DNA of 64,000 nt from Eublepharis macularius (taxonomy: Eukaryota; Chordata; Lepidosauria; Squamata; Eublepharidae): positions 19,973,926 to 20,037,925 of the forward strand of contig NC_072802.1 in NCBI RefSeq assembly GCF_028583425.1. The letters are read 5' to 3'. The notes below the pieces were generated by a model. The model saw nothing but the letters and a program-made list of their open reading frames with translations, did no database searches and was not told where the DNA came from. The first letter of the stretch is position 1. Every line of letters begins with the position of its first letter. Of the stretch, positions 23,166 through 34,965 are shown in pieces. The position numbers and the translations under genes were made by a program.

Positions 23166-24075
23166 ATCATTTTTTAAAAAAAATTTATTGGTGAGTTTGA
23201 ATTTTCAAATTTAATACATATGTTCCCTTCATATCTAATTAGTTCTGTTCCCCACCCTTTTCCTCCCCCCTCCCTATTGACTTCCAACAGCTTTCCAACC
23301 CTTACCCCCTTTTATTGCTTAATTCTATTTCACCTATGTTATTCTGCAACACCTAATTCATAATATCTCTTACTCTAAGCATATTCTAATTCTTTTGTAC
23401 ATATACTCTATCAAATATACTATCAATATAGTATTTGTTATATACTATACCATACAATATAGCATAGCATGCATTGTAATATAACATAACATATATTTAT
23501 CTGCAACACATAGATCATAATATCTCTTACTCTAAACATGTTCTAGTTCTTTTATGCATATTCTCTATCAAATATACTATCAATATAGTATTTGTTATAC
23601 TATATATAGTTATATACTATTCCATACAATATAACATAGCATGTATTATAATATAACATATCATAACATCCCAATATAGTATACAGTATGATATACTAGC
23701 GCCATACAGCATAATATATTATCTATAGTGTATAGTATAAATTTTCTAATATATCCATAAAATTAGCTTAGATTGTTATAATTAAATTTCCCCCTTAATG
23801 GTAAAGTCACTTCTCTCCTCCATTTACAGCACCACCCTTTAGAAATTCTCAAACTGCCACAGTTCTCCTTTCACATCCCATTTTTTCTCTAAATATTGTT
23901 TCAATTTCCCCCAATCAGCAATATATTGTCCGAGGTCAAGATCTTTAAGCTTCCTTGTCATTTTGTCCATTTCTGCCATGTACAGCAATTTGTAAATCCA
24001 GTCTTCTATGGTTGGTATTTCTTGTACTTTCCAATCATTTTTTTCTTTTATATACCCCCTATGCTATCACTTTGG
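23166..24075 (-). mobile_element. L1 LINE, 3' end, convergent with the preceding one
   Basis: The inverse of 23880-24050 reads WKVQEIPTIEDWIYKLLYMA, then EMDKMTRKLKDLDLGQYIAD and LKQYLEKKW, the extreme C-terminus of L1 ORF2p. The left end (TTTTTTAAAAAAAATTTATT) is the inverse of an A-rich tail. It lies tail-to-tail with the plus-strand L1 ending near 23100. Strongly 5'-truncated. Confidence 0.8.
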
Positions 24076-24114
24076 GTTTTTTTAAAATAAAAAATATATA
24101 GTAAAAAAAAAGCC

Positions 24115-24330
24115 ACCATTTTGCATCCTATCAGTCATCCAGTCCAGTCCAGTATTCTGTCTCACACAGTGGCCATGCCAACCAGATGCACCTGGAAGGC
24201 CTACAAGCAGATCATGGTTGGTGGGCAGTGGGGGGGAGGTATCCCTTACTGTTGACTCAGATTCTGGTATTCAGAGAGTTGCTGCCTCTGAACACGTAAG
24301 TTCCTTTCCATTGTCATGGCTAATAGCTTT
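24115..24330 (+). repeat. unclassified interspersed repeat
   Basis: CAGTGGCCATGCCAACCAGATGC, GGTATTCAGAGAG and TTGCTGCCTCTGAACACG match a repeat familiar from reptile genomes; a second partial copy is at 42580-42740. Its class is not known to me. Confidence 0.5.
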
Positions 24331-24392
24331 GGATGGAAAGCTATCAAAACTTGTAACTTTCACCACACCCTCTGAAAGTGGATTAGTTAATT

Positions 24393-24596
24393 CAGGGCTT
24401 TTTTTCTGGGAAAAGGGGTGGTGGAACTCAGTGGGTTGCCCTCGGAGAAAATGGTCACATGGCTGGTGGCCCCGCCCCCTCATCTCCAGACAGAGGGGAG
24501 TTGAGATTGCCCTCCACGCTGCTTGGCGGCGTGCAGACCATTTTCAAGAGGTTCTGGAACACCGTTCCGCTGCGATCCAGCTGAAAAAAAGCCCTG
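24393..24596 (-). mobile_element. M1 MITE, copy 6 (short form)
   Basis: 204 bp. One inner arm is partly lost after the loop (GCTTGGCGGCGTGC). Perfect 8-bp duplication AGTTAATT. Confidence 0.92.
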
Positions 24597-24800
24597 AGTT
24601 AATTACTTGTCGAGTAAAGAAGTACTTTTTTTTGGCTTTCCTGAATCTACCATCAGCTTTGTTGAGTACCCCTAAAGTTCTAACAAGACTGGAGATGGAG
24701 CAAGTGCTCTCTATGTACTTTCTGCATTCAGCATATAACTATAAACCTGGAAAGCCTCAAAACGTTTCCTCATAGGGAAAATGCACAAAGCACCTTTTCC

Positions 24801-25046
24801 AGCCAGTGTGATGTAGTGGTTACTGACAGATGTGTTTCTGGGTGGCCCAGGTTCGATTCCTCACTGTGCTATGGAAGTCCGGTGGGTGACCTTAGGGAAG
24901 TCACACACTCTCAGCCTAAGCTACCTTACAGGGTTGTTGTGAGGAAAAAATGGAGACAAGGAGAAGGATGTAAGCTGCCTTAAGTCCCTGTTGGGGAGAA
25001 ATGGTGGAGTATAAATGAAGTAAAATAAATAAAAACAAAATAAAAT
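24801..25046 (+). mobile_element. tRNA-derived SINE
   Basis: Head AGCCAGTGTGATGTAGTGG (A-box region) and GGTTCGATTCC, which is an exact match to the pol III B-box consensus. It then has GGTGGGTGACCTTAGGGAAG and CAGGGTTGTTGTGAGGA, and an A-rich TAAAATAAATAAAAAC tail. The best preserved copy of this family here. Confidence 0.9.
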
Positions 25047-25221
25047 ATCCTTTTAGAGACACAGTGACCAGAACGATGCATAGTGTTCCCCATGCAGCAC
25101 TATAGAGCTATACAAGGGCATTAGAAAACATTTTGTTTTTAATTCTTTTTCTAACAGCCTCCACTATAGAATTTACCTCTCAGAAGTCAGTATTTCTTAC
25201 TCCTTTGGGAGGGAATGCTGG

Positions 25222-25470
25222 TAACAACAATAACATTTATATACCGCCCTTCTGGACAATTTATCATCCACTCAGAGTGATTTACAAAGTGTGTTATTAT
25301 TACCCTTACGACAATCACCCTGTGAGGTGAGTGGAGCTGAAAGAGCTCTGGGAGAGCTGTGGCTGATCCAAGGTCACCCAGCTGGCTTCAAGCAGAGGAG
25401 TAGAGAATCAAACCCAGTTATCCAGATTAGAGTCCTGCTGTTCTTAACGAGTACACCAAACTGGTAGCTT
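25222..25470 (-). mobile_element. tRNA-derived SINE, second subfamily
   Basis: Minus-strand copy with the tail CAACAATAACATTTATATAC at the left, CCACTCAGAGTGATTTACAA in the body, and an inverse B box (GAATCAAACCC) near the right. The body differs from the 24801 type; it shares its 3' region with the copies at 31468 and 37860. Confidence 0.87.
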
Positions 25471-26391
25471 TTCAGCCTTGCTTGCCAATATTCTGTGATC
25501 CCCTGGTCCATCTCAACCCACCATTTGGAATATACCCAGTGAATAGGTTTAGATAAGTCAGCTTTCCCTTGTTTAAGTGTCCACTAAACTATTCTTTACA
25601 ACTACCCAGGCTTGTAAAAATGTAGCCATTAGCCCGTGCCTCCAATTCCTGCATCATCTGTCCTGAAGCACTTGACTCCAAGGTCCTGTAAGGGCAACGT
25701 GACGCTAATAAGATGAATTAGAAGCCAGGCAGGCGAAACTGATGTGAAGCATTGTCTATGCACTAGTAATCTCAAATTTGAAATATTCCAGCTTTGAGCT
25801 ACTGACAATAATATGTGAATGGCAGCACTGCCTGGATAACTGGCCAGATTGTTCCTTACAGGAAAACATTCACTATCTTCTTCACTAAAAGTGAGTCATT
25901 AGGGACACATTTCACTCATTCCCTCTGACCTGCATGCATGCAGTGTGATGGAACACTAGGGGAAAAGGGAGATCTACCTAGGCTTCATTTTCCTATTCAG
26001 CCTTCCTTCTTAATGCTTTGCAAGATACTTGTGCACCACAACTTGTGTGATAGGGGTGGGGGGCGCTTAGGCCCAGAAAACAGTATAGGAGAAATGTTGA
26101 AATAACCCCATTCCCAAAATTGCTTCCTCATTCTGTTTCAGGCTCCCTATGGCTGCTTTAAACTTTTCAAAAAATATGTGGGCAATCCAGTCATAGACCT
26201 CTTACTGTCTCGCCTACTTTGACCCTCACTTGCATAAGGCAAAGAGGGAGAGAGAAAGAAATAGAGACAGTGATGACACAGACATCCCATCACACTATCT
26301 GCACATGTGCAAATCTTCATTTTCCCCAGAGGTCCCTTCTGAACCTGGGAAACTTGCTTCCTAAGATTGTAGGGCTGAAGTGGAATAATAT
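25471..26391. other. intergenic, nothing recognised
   Basis: Unique-looking, no exon recognised. Confidence 0.5.
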
Positions 26392-26630
26392 TTTTCTTTA
26401 TTTATTTTCTTCATTTATACCCCACTTTTTCTCCCTAATTGGGACCCAAAGCAGATCACACCATTCTCCTCTCCTCCATTTCATCTTCATAACAACCCTG
26501 TGAGGTAGGATCAGTTAAGAGTGTATGGTTGGCCCAAGGTCACCCAGCAAGCTTCCATAGCAGAGTGGGGATTTGAACCTGGTCTCCCAGAAACTAATCT
26601 GATGCTCTAAACACTACACTATACTGGCTG
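26392..26630 (-). mobile_element. tRNA-derived SINE
   Basis: Minus-strand copy of the 24801-type SINE. An AT-rich tail (TTTCTTTATTTATTTTCTTC) is at the left, then CCTGTGAGGTAGGATC, CAAGGTCACCCAGCAAGC, an inverse B box (GATTTGAACC) and the tRNA-like end ACTATACTGGCT. Confidence 0.88.
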
Positions 26631-26850
26631 GTGGGCTGCCGTGAGGAGGGGCAAAGGAGTGAAATCTATTCATATATCAGTGCAACTCTACTGATGGAAG
26701 AGGCAAGAAAGAGGGTTTCAGTGCCCCATGTGACTGTTACTGCATGTGGGTCTTGGTCTCATCATGACCCCCAGGAATTCAACTTTTTTGGAGTCAGAAG
26801 GGGGAGGAGAAAGGGGGTATCTCTGTGACTGTCTGCACATTCTTTTGATC
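26631..26850. other. short intergenic segment
   Basis: Nothing recognised; it ends with CTTTTGAT, the left target duplication of the next element. Confidence 0.5.
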
Positions 26851-27086
26851 AGGGCTTTTTTCTGGGAAAAGAGGTGGTGGAACTCAGTGGGTTGCTCTCG
26901 GAGAAAATGGTCACGTGGCCGGGGCCCCCGCCCCCTGATCTCCAGACAGGGGGGAGTTTAGATTGTTGTGGCGCAGAGGGCAATCTAAACTCCCCTCTGT
27001 CTGGAGATCAGGGGGTGGGGCCACCAGCCATGTGACCATTTTCAAGAGGTTCTGGAACAGCGTGTTCCCGCTGAAAAAAAGCCCTG
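26851..27086 (-). mobile_element. M1 MITE, copy 7
   Basis: 236 bp with a perfect 8-bp duplication CTTTTGAT. The loop is shortened relative to the 260-bp form. Confidence 0.93.
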
Positions 27087-27094
27087 CTTTTGAT

Positions 27095-27785
27095 GGATCC
27101 AACCAAGAGTGAGGAAAACAAGGTTCTAATGTGGTATATGTGGAGCTGCTTTTGAAGTCTCAGGGCCAAGCTACACATGACGAATGACACTTGAACGGCA
27201 AGTGTATTTCTCCCTGTTCACTTGCCCTCCACTCAATCCACTTGCCGTTCAAGTGTCATTCGTCATGTGTAGCTTGGCCCTCAGAAACTTCAGCTGGTTC
27301 AAAATGCAGCACCCCAATTATCAGGGACTAGCCAATCAGAACTGATCTTGTCTGCTTTGAGATTGCTACATTGACTGCCGGATTGTTGCTGAATTGAATT
27401 CAAGGTGCTAATTATAATGTTTAAAGTCCTTCATGGCCTGGGACCCACATATCTGAAGGGTTGTTTCTCTCCATATGTTGCAGTGTGCCAAATATGGTCC
27501 TCTGGTTGCCATCTCCTGGTCATCTCACCATTTAAATGTGCCTGCTTGAGCCTGTTCTTTCTCAAAAGTGGCCCCCACTTTACAGAACGGGCAACTTGAG
27601 ATGATGATGAGCAGGGTACTGTCCTTGGAGGTTTTTTAGAAGATGTTGGAAAGCTATTTTATTTGCTAGGGCGTTTCCTAAACTATACACTGTTTCTTGG
27701 GTTTAAATTTTTTAATTTAATTATGTTGTTTTAATTATGACTTGTAAGCTGATTTGAGCCACACAGGAGAAGACAGGGTACAAAT
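27095..27785 (+). mobile_element. L2/CR1-group LINE 3' end, interrupted by a small palindrome
   Basis: After the palindrome the sequence reads in one frame LQLVQNAAPQLS, then FKVLIIMFKVLHGLGPTYL, the C-terminal motifs of L2/CR1-group LINE proteins. An AT-rich 3' part with CTTGTAAGCTGATTTGAGCC follows. The part left of the palindrome (27095-27159) continues the same reading. 5'-truncated relic. Confidence 0.75.
27163..27280. mobile_element. TNA-flanked palindromic MITE, core B
   Basis: 118 bp, with ends GGGCCAAGCTACACATGACG and the exact inverse. The arms continue through AATGACACTTGAACGGCAAG, leaving a loop of about 30 bases. TCA lies on both sides (27160-27162 and 27281-27283), giving a probable 3-bp target duplication. 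Nearly perfect arms suggest a young copy. Inserted in a LINE. Confidence 0.85.
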
Positions 27786-27828
27786 ATATACAAAATATAC
27801 AAAAAATATAGCGGAACTCCATCCGGGC

Positions 27829-28030
27829 AGCCAGTGGGGAGTAGTAGCTAAGTGCCAGGCCAGGATCTCGGAGACACGGGTCCAAATCCCCGTTCAGCTA
27901 TACAGCTCACCAGGTGACTTTAGACTAGCCAGCTCATGGGGTTGTATTGAAGATAAAAACTGATGGAGGGGAGAATCGTGCATGTCCCCCTGAATTCCTT
28001 TGAGGGAGGGTAGGATACAAATGTGATTGC
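27829..28030 (+). mobile_element. tRNA-derived SINE, diverged
   Basis: Head AGCCAGTGGGGAGTAGTAG and a B-box-like GGTCCAAATCC, then CACCAGGTGACTTTAGACTA and GGTTGTATTGAAGATA. It diverges more from consensus than the 24801 copy and lacks a clean tail. Confidence 0.75.
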
Positions 28031-29635
28031 TAGATTCTCTTGGGGGTTCTGTGCTTGCAATGTGAGTTCATTCATGCCCTTTATAATATGATGGTCTTTT
28101 AAATTCGCTTTCTATTTCCAACAAATCTTTGTCATAAGAGAAGGAACGTTTCTTAGGAATTTTTCAGTGAGAGCTTACAAATTAAACATTTGAAAGCAGT
28201 AAGTGGAATCATAAAGGCTTCTCGCACCTCAAAAGTGTATTTAAAGAAAAAAGGTTTATGGGCATGAATTGATAGTTGACACTTGAGTAAACGAATATAT
28301 TTTGTAAGCAGTTCAAAAATATTTTCACTCTTCCCCCTCCCCCCAACATTTCCAGTTTGAAGAGAGGAAAGTTGCCCCATTCCTTCCAGGCAAAGCTCAG
28401 ACCATGTGTTTTCTTTCCTCAGTATTTATTTTTATCCAGCCCACACAGTCTGCCTGCCCTTTGCTCAGAGAGAAGCTGCTTCTCTCGTTTCTATATCCAT
28501 TTCTTTTTCAAAATTGCCCTCCCAAGCTGCTTTTTCATTCACATCAGGAAATAGAGAGGGAATCCCATACCCCCTCCCCCGCCCCACACAGGTGAGAAAG
28601 CAGCTTGAGGAGGGCAATTTATTGAGCATTGGACCAGTGGGTGAAAGAGTTCGATACTCTCAATCAGCCCTTCCCTTACTCTGACCTGCAATCTTTCCTA
28701 CCCACTTTTGGTCTGACTATAAGGAGAAAAGGAGCTCATAACTCCATATTACATGCAGTTTGATGCACTGTTTGTAAGCAAAATTTGTTGCAGCGCACAT
28801 TTCCCTTATCTTTTCCACCTCACTCTCAGCTCCCCCATTTTCTTTTGTCTCTGTAAGAGACATAAGTAGCTTGTTCTTTGGACAGTGTTAGCACAGTTGG
28901 ATTAAGCAGCACCAATCCCCTTAAAGCTATGCAAGGTCTTCAAGACTAACGGGTTAACCTACAACATTCTCTCTTCTCTCTCTCTCACACACGACTTAAT
29001 GGTAGAGCTGTCACTTCTTGTTTATCCTGGGCTGCACTGACCCAGTTCCCTCTTTTCCATAAAATACTTCCCAAGCCACTACTTCTCAAGTAAAGCACAT
29101 TCTTCCTCAAGGCATGCTTTATTCCTTATGTAAGTTCCTCAACAGCTGACCAGAGAGAATTCCTCTGGTCAGAAAAAAAGGGAGAGGCGTAAGTTGTATC
29201 TCTGTTGAGGATGGGACAAGAAGCAATGGGAGGGGAATGAGGGATCATGGGTGTGTGTGCGTGCAACAAGAGTACTCACCTCAAATACACATACAGATCA
29301 TGTATTCTCTGGAATCCTTGCGCTGAGAATGACATCAAGCTGAAAGTGCCAAGTTCCATCCCAGGTGTTTCCACTCAAAGAATAGCAGGAACTAGGGGCA
29401 GCGGGGGGGGGGGGGGGCGGAGGGGGAGGAATGTCCCTTTCCTTGAGATCTTGAAAAGTTAGTCCGAGTAAACAATGCTGAGCTATGTGTACCAGCGGTC
29501 TGAGATGGCATGAGGAAGCTTCTTGAGTTCTATATTGTTTTCTTCTAAGACACAGGCAACAAAAGCTATTCAGTCTGTTCTCATCGTGTGAACAACAGTA
29601 AAGGACTGGCCAGAGTTCAGTTGCTTATATATATC
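28031..29635. other. intergenic with one partial palindrome
   Basis: An imperfect inverted repeat (AAATTGCCCTCCCAAGCTGC at 28511 with its inverse ending 28620) may be a degraded MITE. A short perfect hairpin CTGACCAGAG / CTCTGGTCAG lies at about 29147-29172, and a G-run at about 29403-29417. No exon recognised. Confidence 0.5.
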
Positions 29636-29966
29636 CAGGGCTTTTTTTCAGCTGGAATGCAGTGGAACAGAGTTCCAGCACCTCTTGAAAATGGTCACCT
29701 GGCTGGTGGCCCCGCCCCTTGATCTCCAGACAGAGGGGATTTGAGATTGCCCTCCATACCGCCAAGTGGCGCGGAGGGCAATCTAAACTCCCCTCTGTCT
29801 GGAGATCAGGGGGCAGGGCCACTGGCCATGTGACTATTTTCGCCGAGGGTGATTTAAACTTTAAAAAACTCCCCCCTTGTTCCAGTTGACCCAAAGTGAT
29901 GTCATTGTGCGGTCCTGAGTTCCACCACTGAGTTCCACCACCTCTTTCCCCAGAAATAAAGCCCTG
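29636..29966 (+). mobile_element. M1 MITE, copy 8 (longest form)
   Basis: 331 bp, perfect 8-bp duplication TATATATC. It carries the extra segment with TGACCCAAAGTGATGTCATT shared with copy 5. The fold spans almost the whole element. Confidence 0.92.
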
Positions 29967-30475
29967 TATATATCATTCATTGATTTTGACCTGTTGAGAG
30001 TGTTTCTTTGTTTGTGTTTGCTCTAAATGGACAAGTAAACTGGAGTGGTAGTCAAAAACCTTCCACTTCATCAAGGAGCAGGATGTACAATGCAAAGCCA
30101 AAATACCCAGGACCCTTCACTGAGTATGTCTCCCCTCAGTTGAACTTCAGGGATGGGGGCTTTCCCCTTCCAAATTTCCATCCCACTCCCTAGCTTCCAA
30201 ATTTAGAGATATTACAGACATTAACTTTTCATCACGTCTTCCTTGGCTCCTGATGATCAGATGTGTGCCGTGTATTTCATGCTCAAACTTCAGTTCCCGG
30301 GCATGTGGGTCTTGCTTAGGATCAGGACCACAGTGAAGGAGGAGAGGACACCATTTTCCTGACCTGAAGTGGCCCCTGGAGGCCCCATTTGCCCCACTGA
30401 GGGCTCCACACGTACCCATGGAGAATGGGTATATTTGCCCAATGTGGCAAATAGTGCCCTGGGGCCATTTCAGTT
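29967..30475. other. intergenic, nothing recognised
   Basis: Unique-looking. A 175-codon minus frame (30147-30674) runs into the LINE tail beyond and has no recognised motif. Confidence 0.5.
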
Positions 30476-30830
30476 TGTTTGTTTGTTTGTTTACACTATA
30501 TAGTCTGCCAAGGTGGATTATACAGTGTAAGTCAATATGATCAACAGCTAGGACTTGCAATAAACAATAGAACAGGGTGTAGATTACAGAAATTTGAAAA
30601 TAGCTGAAACAATGTAGCAACAAAACATAAGTAAGTTGACATGACATGATAAAGAACAGTAGCAGGCAGCACACAGAATTATAGTATACAGGCCCTGTCC
30701 CTTAATTAAACTATCTATCTGAATCATTTTCTTACAGCACAGTCCTATTAACTGTATATGAAAGCCCTCCTGAATAATTCAGTTTTGCGCACTTTGTAGA
30801 GTGGGAGCTTTCCTGACCTCTTCAAGCAGG

Positions 30831-31803
30831 TGTTACCCAGATAGGCAGTCTTCTAACTAGCTGGGGGAAATAAACTTAAAGGAGACAAAGCAAGAGTGGA
30901 TAACTGGGATTCTCTACCAATGTTTACAGGGATTTTTCCCTAAAGAGAACTCTTGATATAAACCAGCCAGATGTTCAGCCAGAAAGGTTTTTATTAAAAG
31001 AGAAATAAAAGGGCAAACATACAATCACACACAGAATACATACAAGGCTAACTAAGAGGAAATTAGGGAGGAGAGGGGAGAAAGCAATTTCGGGGAAGGC
31101 TTTATTTACCAGTCTTGAAGATGAAGGTCAGCAGTAGTGAAATGGCCAGTGTTTCATGGAGAGAAGAAAAGAAGGCCCAAGCAGATTTGGAGGGTGTGTT
31201 TGGGACGCAGACCACACATACACATACCCAAACTGGTGGCTAGGGACTCCAGATTTAGGGCAAAATGCTCCCTCAGGCAAGCTGGCATTTTCGCCCCCAA
31301 AACAATAATTTGATGAGTTTTCTGGAGGTGGATAATGGGTGTAAATGGTGCTTGATGACCCTGTGAGTACCAGATGGGAAAAGCTACCTGGTTTGGTGAA
31401 TAGTGTTAAGTGTTGCTTGATTAGGGTAAATGGGTAAGGGGAAGTGAGGCTGGGCATGGATGAGCTTACAGAGCTTGTAAACTGCTCTGAGTGGGCATTA
31501 AGTTGTCCTGAAGAGCAGTATATAAATTGAATGTTATTATTATTATTATTAGTCAAGAGTTTTTTTGGGAGACTCATTGTCCTCAATTATGTCTCTCTCT
31601 CCCGGGCATGTAGCGGCCCATTACTCAGTCAGCTGCTCTGGCTCCCTTCTAAAATATTTTCCCAGGCTCTTACCTGATTGGCATCCATTTTGTTTCATTT
31701 CAGGCCCGGCAGAGTCTTGCACTTACGAGATTTGAGGGAGGGTGTTTATGGCTTTATATCTATAAACTGCCCCTCAGCAGCAGGAGGGGTCTGACTGCTA
31801 ACA
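30831..31803 (-). mobile_element. solo LTR, 973 bp, ERV class I-like
   Basis: Tips TGTTA and TAACA are inverted repeats, flanked by a 4-bp duplication CAGG (30827-30830, 31804-31807); four bases is typical of gamma-type (class I) retroviruses. On the minus strand a TATA-like GATATAAAG lies near 31757 and an A-rich polyadenylation region near 30995. A SINE scrap is inserted at 31468-31553. No internal retroviral sequence remains. Old fossil. Confidence 0.78.
31468..31553 (+). mobile_element. SINE 3' fragment inside the LTR
   Basis: TGGGCATTAAGTTGTCCTGA and TATATAAATTGAATGTTATT followed by ATT repeats match the 3' region of the 25222-type SINE. The head is absent. Confidence 0.75.
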
Positions 31804-32070
31804 CAGGCTGTTCCATAATGTGGGGGGGGGCACTACAAAGAATGCACAGGTACGGGGAGCTGTTGATGTTACCCATTTGCAGGGTGGGGTCTGCAGAAGG
31901 TCCTGTTCAGCTGAATGATGCTACCATGGTGGGGTATAGGGAGAGAGGCAGTTCTGTACATAGGAGGGACCAAAGCCATAAAGGGTTTTGCATGTGATAA
32001 CCACAACCTTGAATTGAGACCTGTAACTGATGGGCAGCTATTCTGCACCAATTGGAGAAATGGTACAGGG

Positions 32071-33054
32071 GGGAAACCTAGGCACCTTCTGCCCACACAC
32101 CATAACCCCAAATCAGCTCATCCTCTGTGCATTCCAGATTGTCGGGATGTAAAGAGGACACAAAGAAGATATAATTTGTAGTCAGGCCCCATTAGTTGGG
32201 TTGATAAAGGGAGGAACTTTCCTTGAATATGGAAACACTATGTCCATCCCTCTGGTTCCCAATAAAAAGCCTGTACAAAATTACTGAAACTGGGTTGCTG
32301 GCATATACTCCTTCCCCCAACTACACTCTAAGGCATAATTCTCACTCATCTGTGTTATTGCTGCACTTTCAGACTGCAGGTGGGAGCTAACATGATTGAA
32401 TGCTCCTCCATGACAAAGGAAATACTACACACACAACACACAATGTGAGCCTAAGCAGAGTTACACCTTTCTAACTCCATTGACTTCAATGGAGTTTGAA
32501 GGGTGAAACTCTGCTTAGGATTGCTCTGACAGAAACCTGGCATGTCAGGGGAAGAATAGGCCAGAATTCTTCTCTCTGCTGTTCTGGTTTTCTGTTTGCT
32601 GGGATTTTACTTTTTTTGCATAGAGGAGTATTCAGACCTGAACTCTGAAGTGGTGCTGCTCAGCACAGGTTATCCACCTCTCTGAGAATTAGTAAAAACT
32701 AGGCATTCAAGAAATCACTACAATACTGAGGTTACAGCTAAATTGCGGATGTAACTTTGTTAATAATATTCTTGTTTAATACTCCAGGCAGGGAATCTGT
32801 GAGTCTCTATGCATGAGACATCTGACATGTGAAGAATATGTGTCAGGAGATGCAATGGTAGCCGAGAAGAGTAGTTTAAAAAGACAGGGCAAAAGTTTTG
32901 CTATACACTGGAGCTGTGTGAAGGGGCTGTGAAATGCCAGAAAGGAAACTTCAGCCCATTATAACCTCTTCAGGTCCAAGCTTGGGTCTGGAAGGCAGCT
33001 CCATCTCATTTCCATTCCTCGCTACCCTCTGGTTGCGATCCCATTCAGTTTTAG
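32071..33054. other. intergenic with one palindrome
   Basis: Apart from the palindrome at 32439-32529 nothing was recognised. Confidence 0.5.
32439..32529. mobile_element. palindromic MITE, CAGTGCAATCC family
   Basis: The arms read GCCTAAGCAGAGTTACACC and the inverse GTGAAACTCTGCTTAGGATT. The centre CATTGACTTCAATGGAG is itself palindromic. More mutated at the tips than the copy at 35599. Confidence 0.75.
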
Positions 33055-33230
33055 ACTAGAAAGGTGAAATTGACAGAGCCTTTGGGAAGGCAAAGATGAA
33101 ATTAACAAACCTTTGAGGAGCAATCTCCGCCAGTTCTGTCTTTTTAAACTGTGCTTCCCAGCTAACATTGCATCTCCCTACACTTAACAAACATGCCCCA
33201 AGGCATCTTGTGTAGAGAGACTCAGATGAG
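33055..33230. mobile_element. one arm of the long TNA-flanked palindrome
   Basis: AGGCAAAGATGAAATTAACA, TGAGGAGCAATCT and CAGCTAACATTGCATCTCCC are shared with the right arm of the element at 6776-7170. The other arm is missing here. Confidence 0.72.
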
Positions 33231-34174
33231 GGATAAGGATTTCTAACAGAGAATTTTCAGTCACCATCACCAAATTGCAAGTCCTAATATTCCTTGGGGG
33301 CGGGGCAGGCATGACAGTAAAACAAATATAAAATTGATGCAAGTCTGCAGTGTAGACAAGAGGAAACTTTCCTGTGCCTAGGCATTTCCCAATGTTGCTA
33401 AAATGCCAAAAAAGGTGGCATGGTTATCACAGGAGACCGTGAAGAGGTGAAAGTAACTCTACTGTCTGTCTGTTGCGTCTTTTCTTAAAGAATTTGTCAG
33501 CCTGTTTTTCTTAATTTTAAACCTATTTATATCTTCTGTCTATTATGTATATTATAATGCTGATGAGATGTGTGTATCCCACTAGGGAGGTGCATCAAAG
33601 GATACAGAAGAAGATAGCTTATATCGTAATTTGCATTATATTAGCATATTTCAAAATTCAGATTTCTGCCACCTTTCTTTATGGCTTAGAATAACATTAC
33701 TTAGTTTAAGGCTAAAAACTATGTTGTTCAGTAAAAGGGAGGAGATGAAGCCCAAGTTATTTTGTGTGTTTCCCCCACAAGATAACCAAACAAAGCCCAG
33801 CACTAACAAAGATTCAACCATTATCTGTCAACTTTATTTTTAAAAAACTGTTTTACTCCCAAGACTTCCCAAGTGGTAAATAAATAACAAAAATAGAAGC
33901 ATATTCATCCTACATATTTTAAGCATGTTTCTAAATAAAAGACATGTAAAAAGAAAGCCAGTGTACTGATCTCCCCCCCCCCTTTAGTATAATTTGAAAG
34001 AGAAAGATGACAGAAAACCTGAAATTCAGATTTGATTTTCAAACGCTTTCATAGTTTTAAATATGGGCATTCATAACATGGTGAATAAATTAAACTGCAA
34101 CTTTTATTAGAAAGAAGAAGCTTCTCTTTAAAGGTATAATTCTTATCCATCTGGAAATGCAAGGAGAATGAAGT
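33231..34174. other. intergenic, nothing recognised
   Basis: AT-rich unique-looking sequence with a C-run near 33972. No exon recognised. Confidence 0.5.
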
Positions 34175-34660
34175 GACCACTAATAATGGGGATCAGGAAA
34201 ATCTGCTATTCCTAGAGACAACTCACCTTTCAACCTTAAGAATGAACAGAGCATGGTTTCCAGTTCTGAAAAACACCAGGCTAACAAAACACTCTATACT
34301 CAACAATAGCCCTGCACAGAAGATTAGCACATCAAGCCCCAATCCATATGCAAAAGAACCTCCTCAGGATACAGTGAAGCCTCCCGCCATTAGCATTCCA
34401 CACCCTGGGAAACTCTTACAGGATGACTCAGCTCAACCCCACCACTCCTGAGTAGATACAAATGACCTGCCAACATCTTTTCCACACTGTGACACTGAGA
34501 GATCTCTGTCTTTTGGTGCTACACCTCTGAAGATGCCAGCCACAGCTGCTGGCGAAACGTCAGGAATGACAATGCCAAGACCACGGCAATACAGCCCGGA
34601 AAACCCACAACAACCATCGTTCTCCGGCTGTGAAAGCCTTCGACAATACATCTCCCTTTT
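34175..34660 (+). mobile_element. Penelope-like element fragment, 3' terminal part
   Basis: TGACACTGAGAGATCTCTGT and CTTTTGGTGCTACACCTC are followed by CTGAAGA, a GCCAGC...GCTGGC hairpin and GAAAC, then CAATACAGCCCGGAAAACCC. I recognise this as the terminal region of a reptile Penelope-like family. The CTGANGA-hairpin-GAAA arrangement is the core of a hammerhead ribozyme, reported in Penelope-like terminal repeats. No coding region remains. Confidence 0.62.
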
Positions 34661-34782
34661 GTTATTTGCAATTTTGGATCAATAGACCCCATAAGATTGA
34701 ATAGGGACATTGGATTTTTCTCACACTACAGATGCTAATTTTCTGCACTTTGCACCCATGCTCTATCAAACGAATTATATAT

Positions 34783-34965
34783 GTAAAGTGCCGTCAAGTC
34801 ACAACTGACTTATGGCAACCCCAGCAAGGGGCTTTCAAGGCAAGTGAAAAACAGGTGGCTTACCATTGCCTTCCTCTGCAGAGTCTTCCTTGGTGGTCTC
34901 CCATCCAAGTAATGACCCTGCTTAGCTTCTGATATCTGACAAGATCAGGTTATACCATGCTGCTT
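34783..34965 (-). mobile_element. 5S rRNA-derived SINE
   Basis: Body GTGCCGTCAAGTCACAACTG, TTACCATTGCCTTCCTCTGC, and a 5S-like GGTCTCCCATCCAAGTAATG followed by GACCCTGCTTAGCTTCTG. The 5S part has a short internal deletion relative to 5S rRNA. Confidence 0.87.

Larger units (their letters stand above)
30476..32070 (-). mobile_element. L2-like LINE 3' region, split by a solo LTR
   Basis: The 3' untranslated part (about 30476-30830, beginning with a GTTT tandem tail) and the coding end (31808-32070) are collinear with the LINE at 20064-21395: both carry AAAGCCCTCCTGAATAATT and TTGCAGGGTGGGGTCTGCAG-type sequence. The break between them is the LTR. The 5' end is truncated near 32070 and an internal part is missing. 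Confidence 0.78.
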
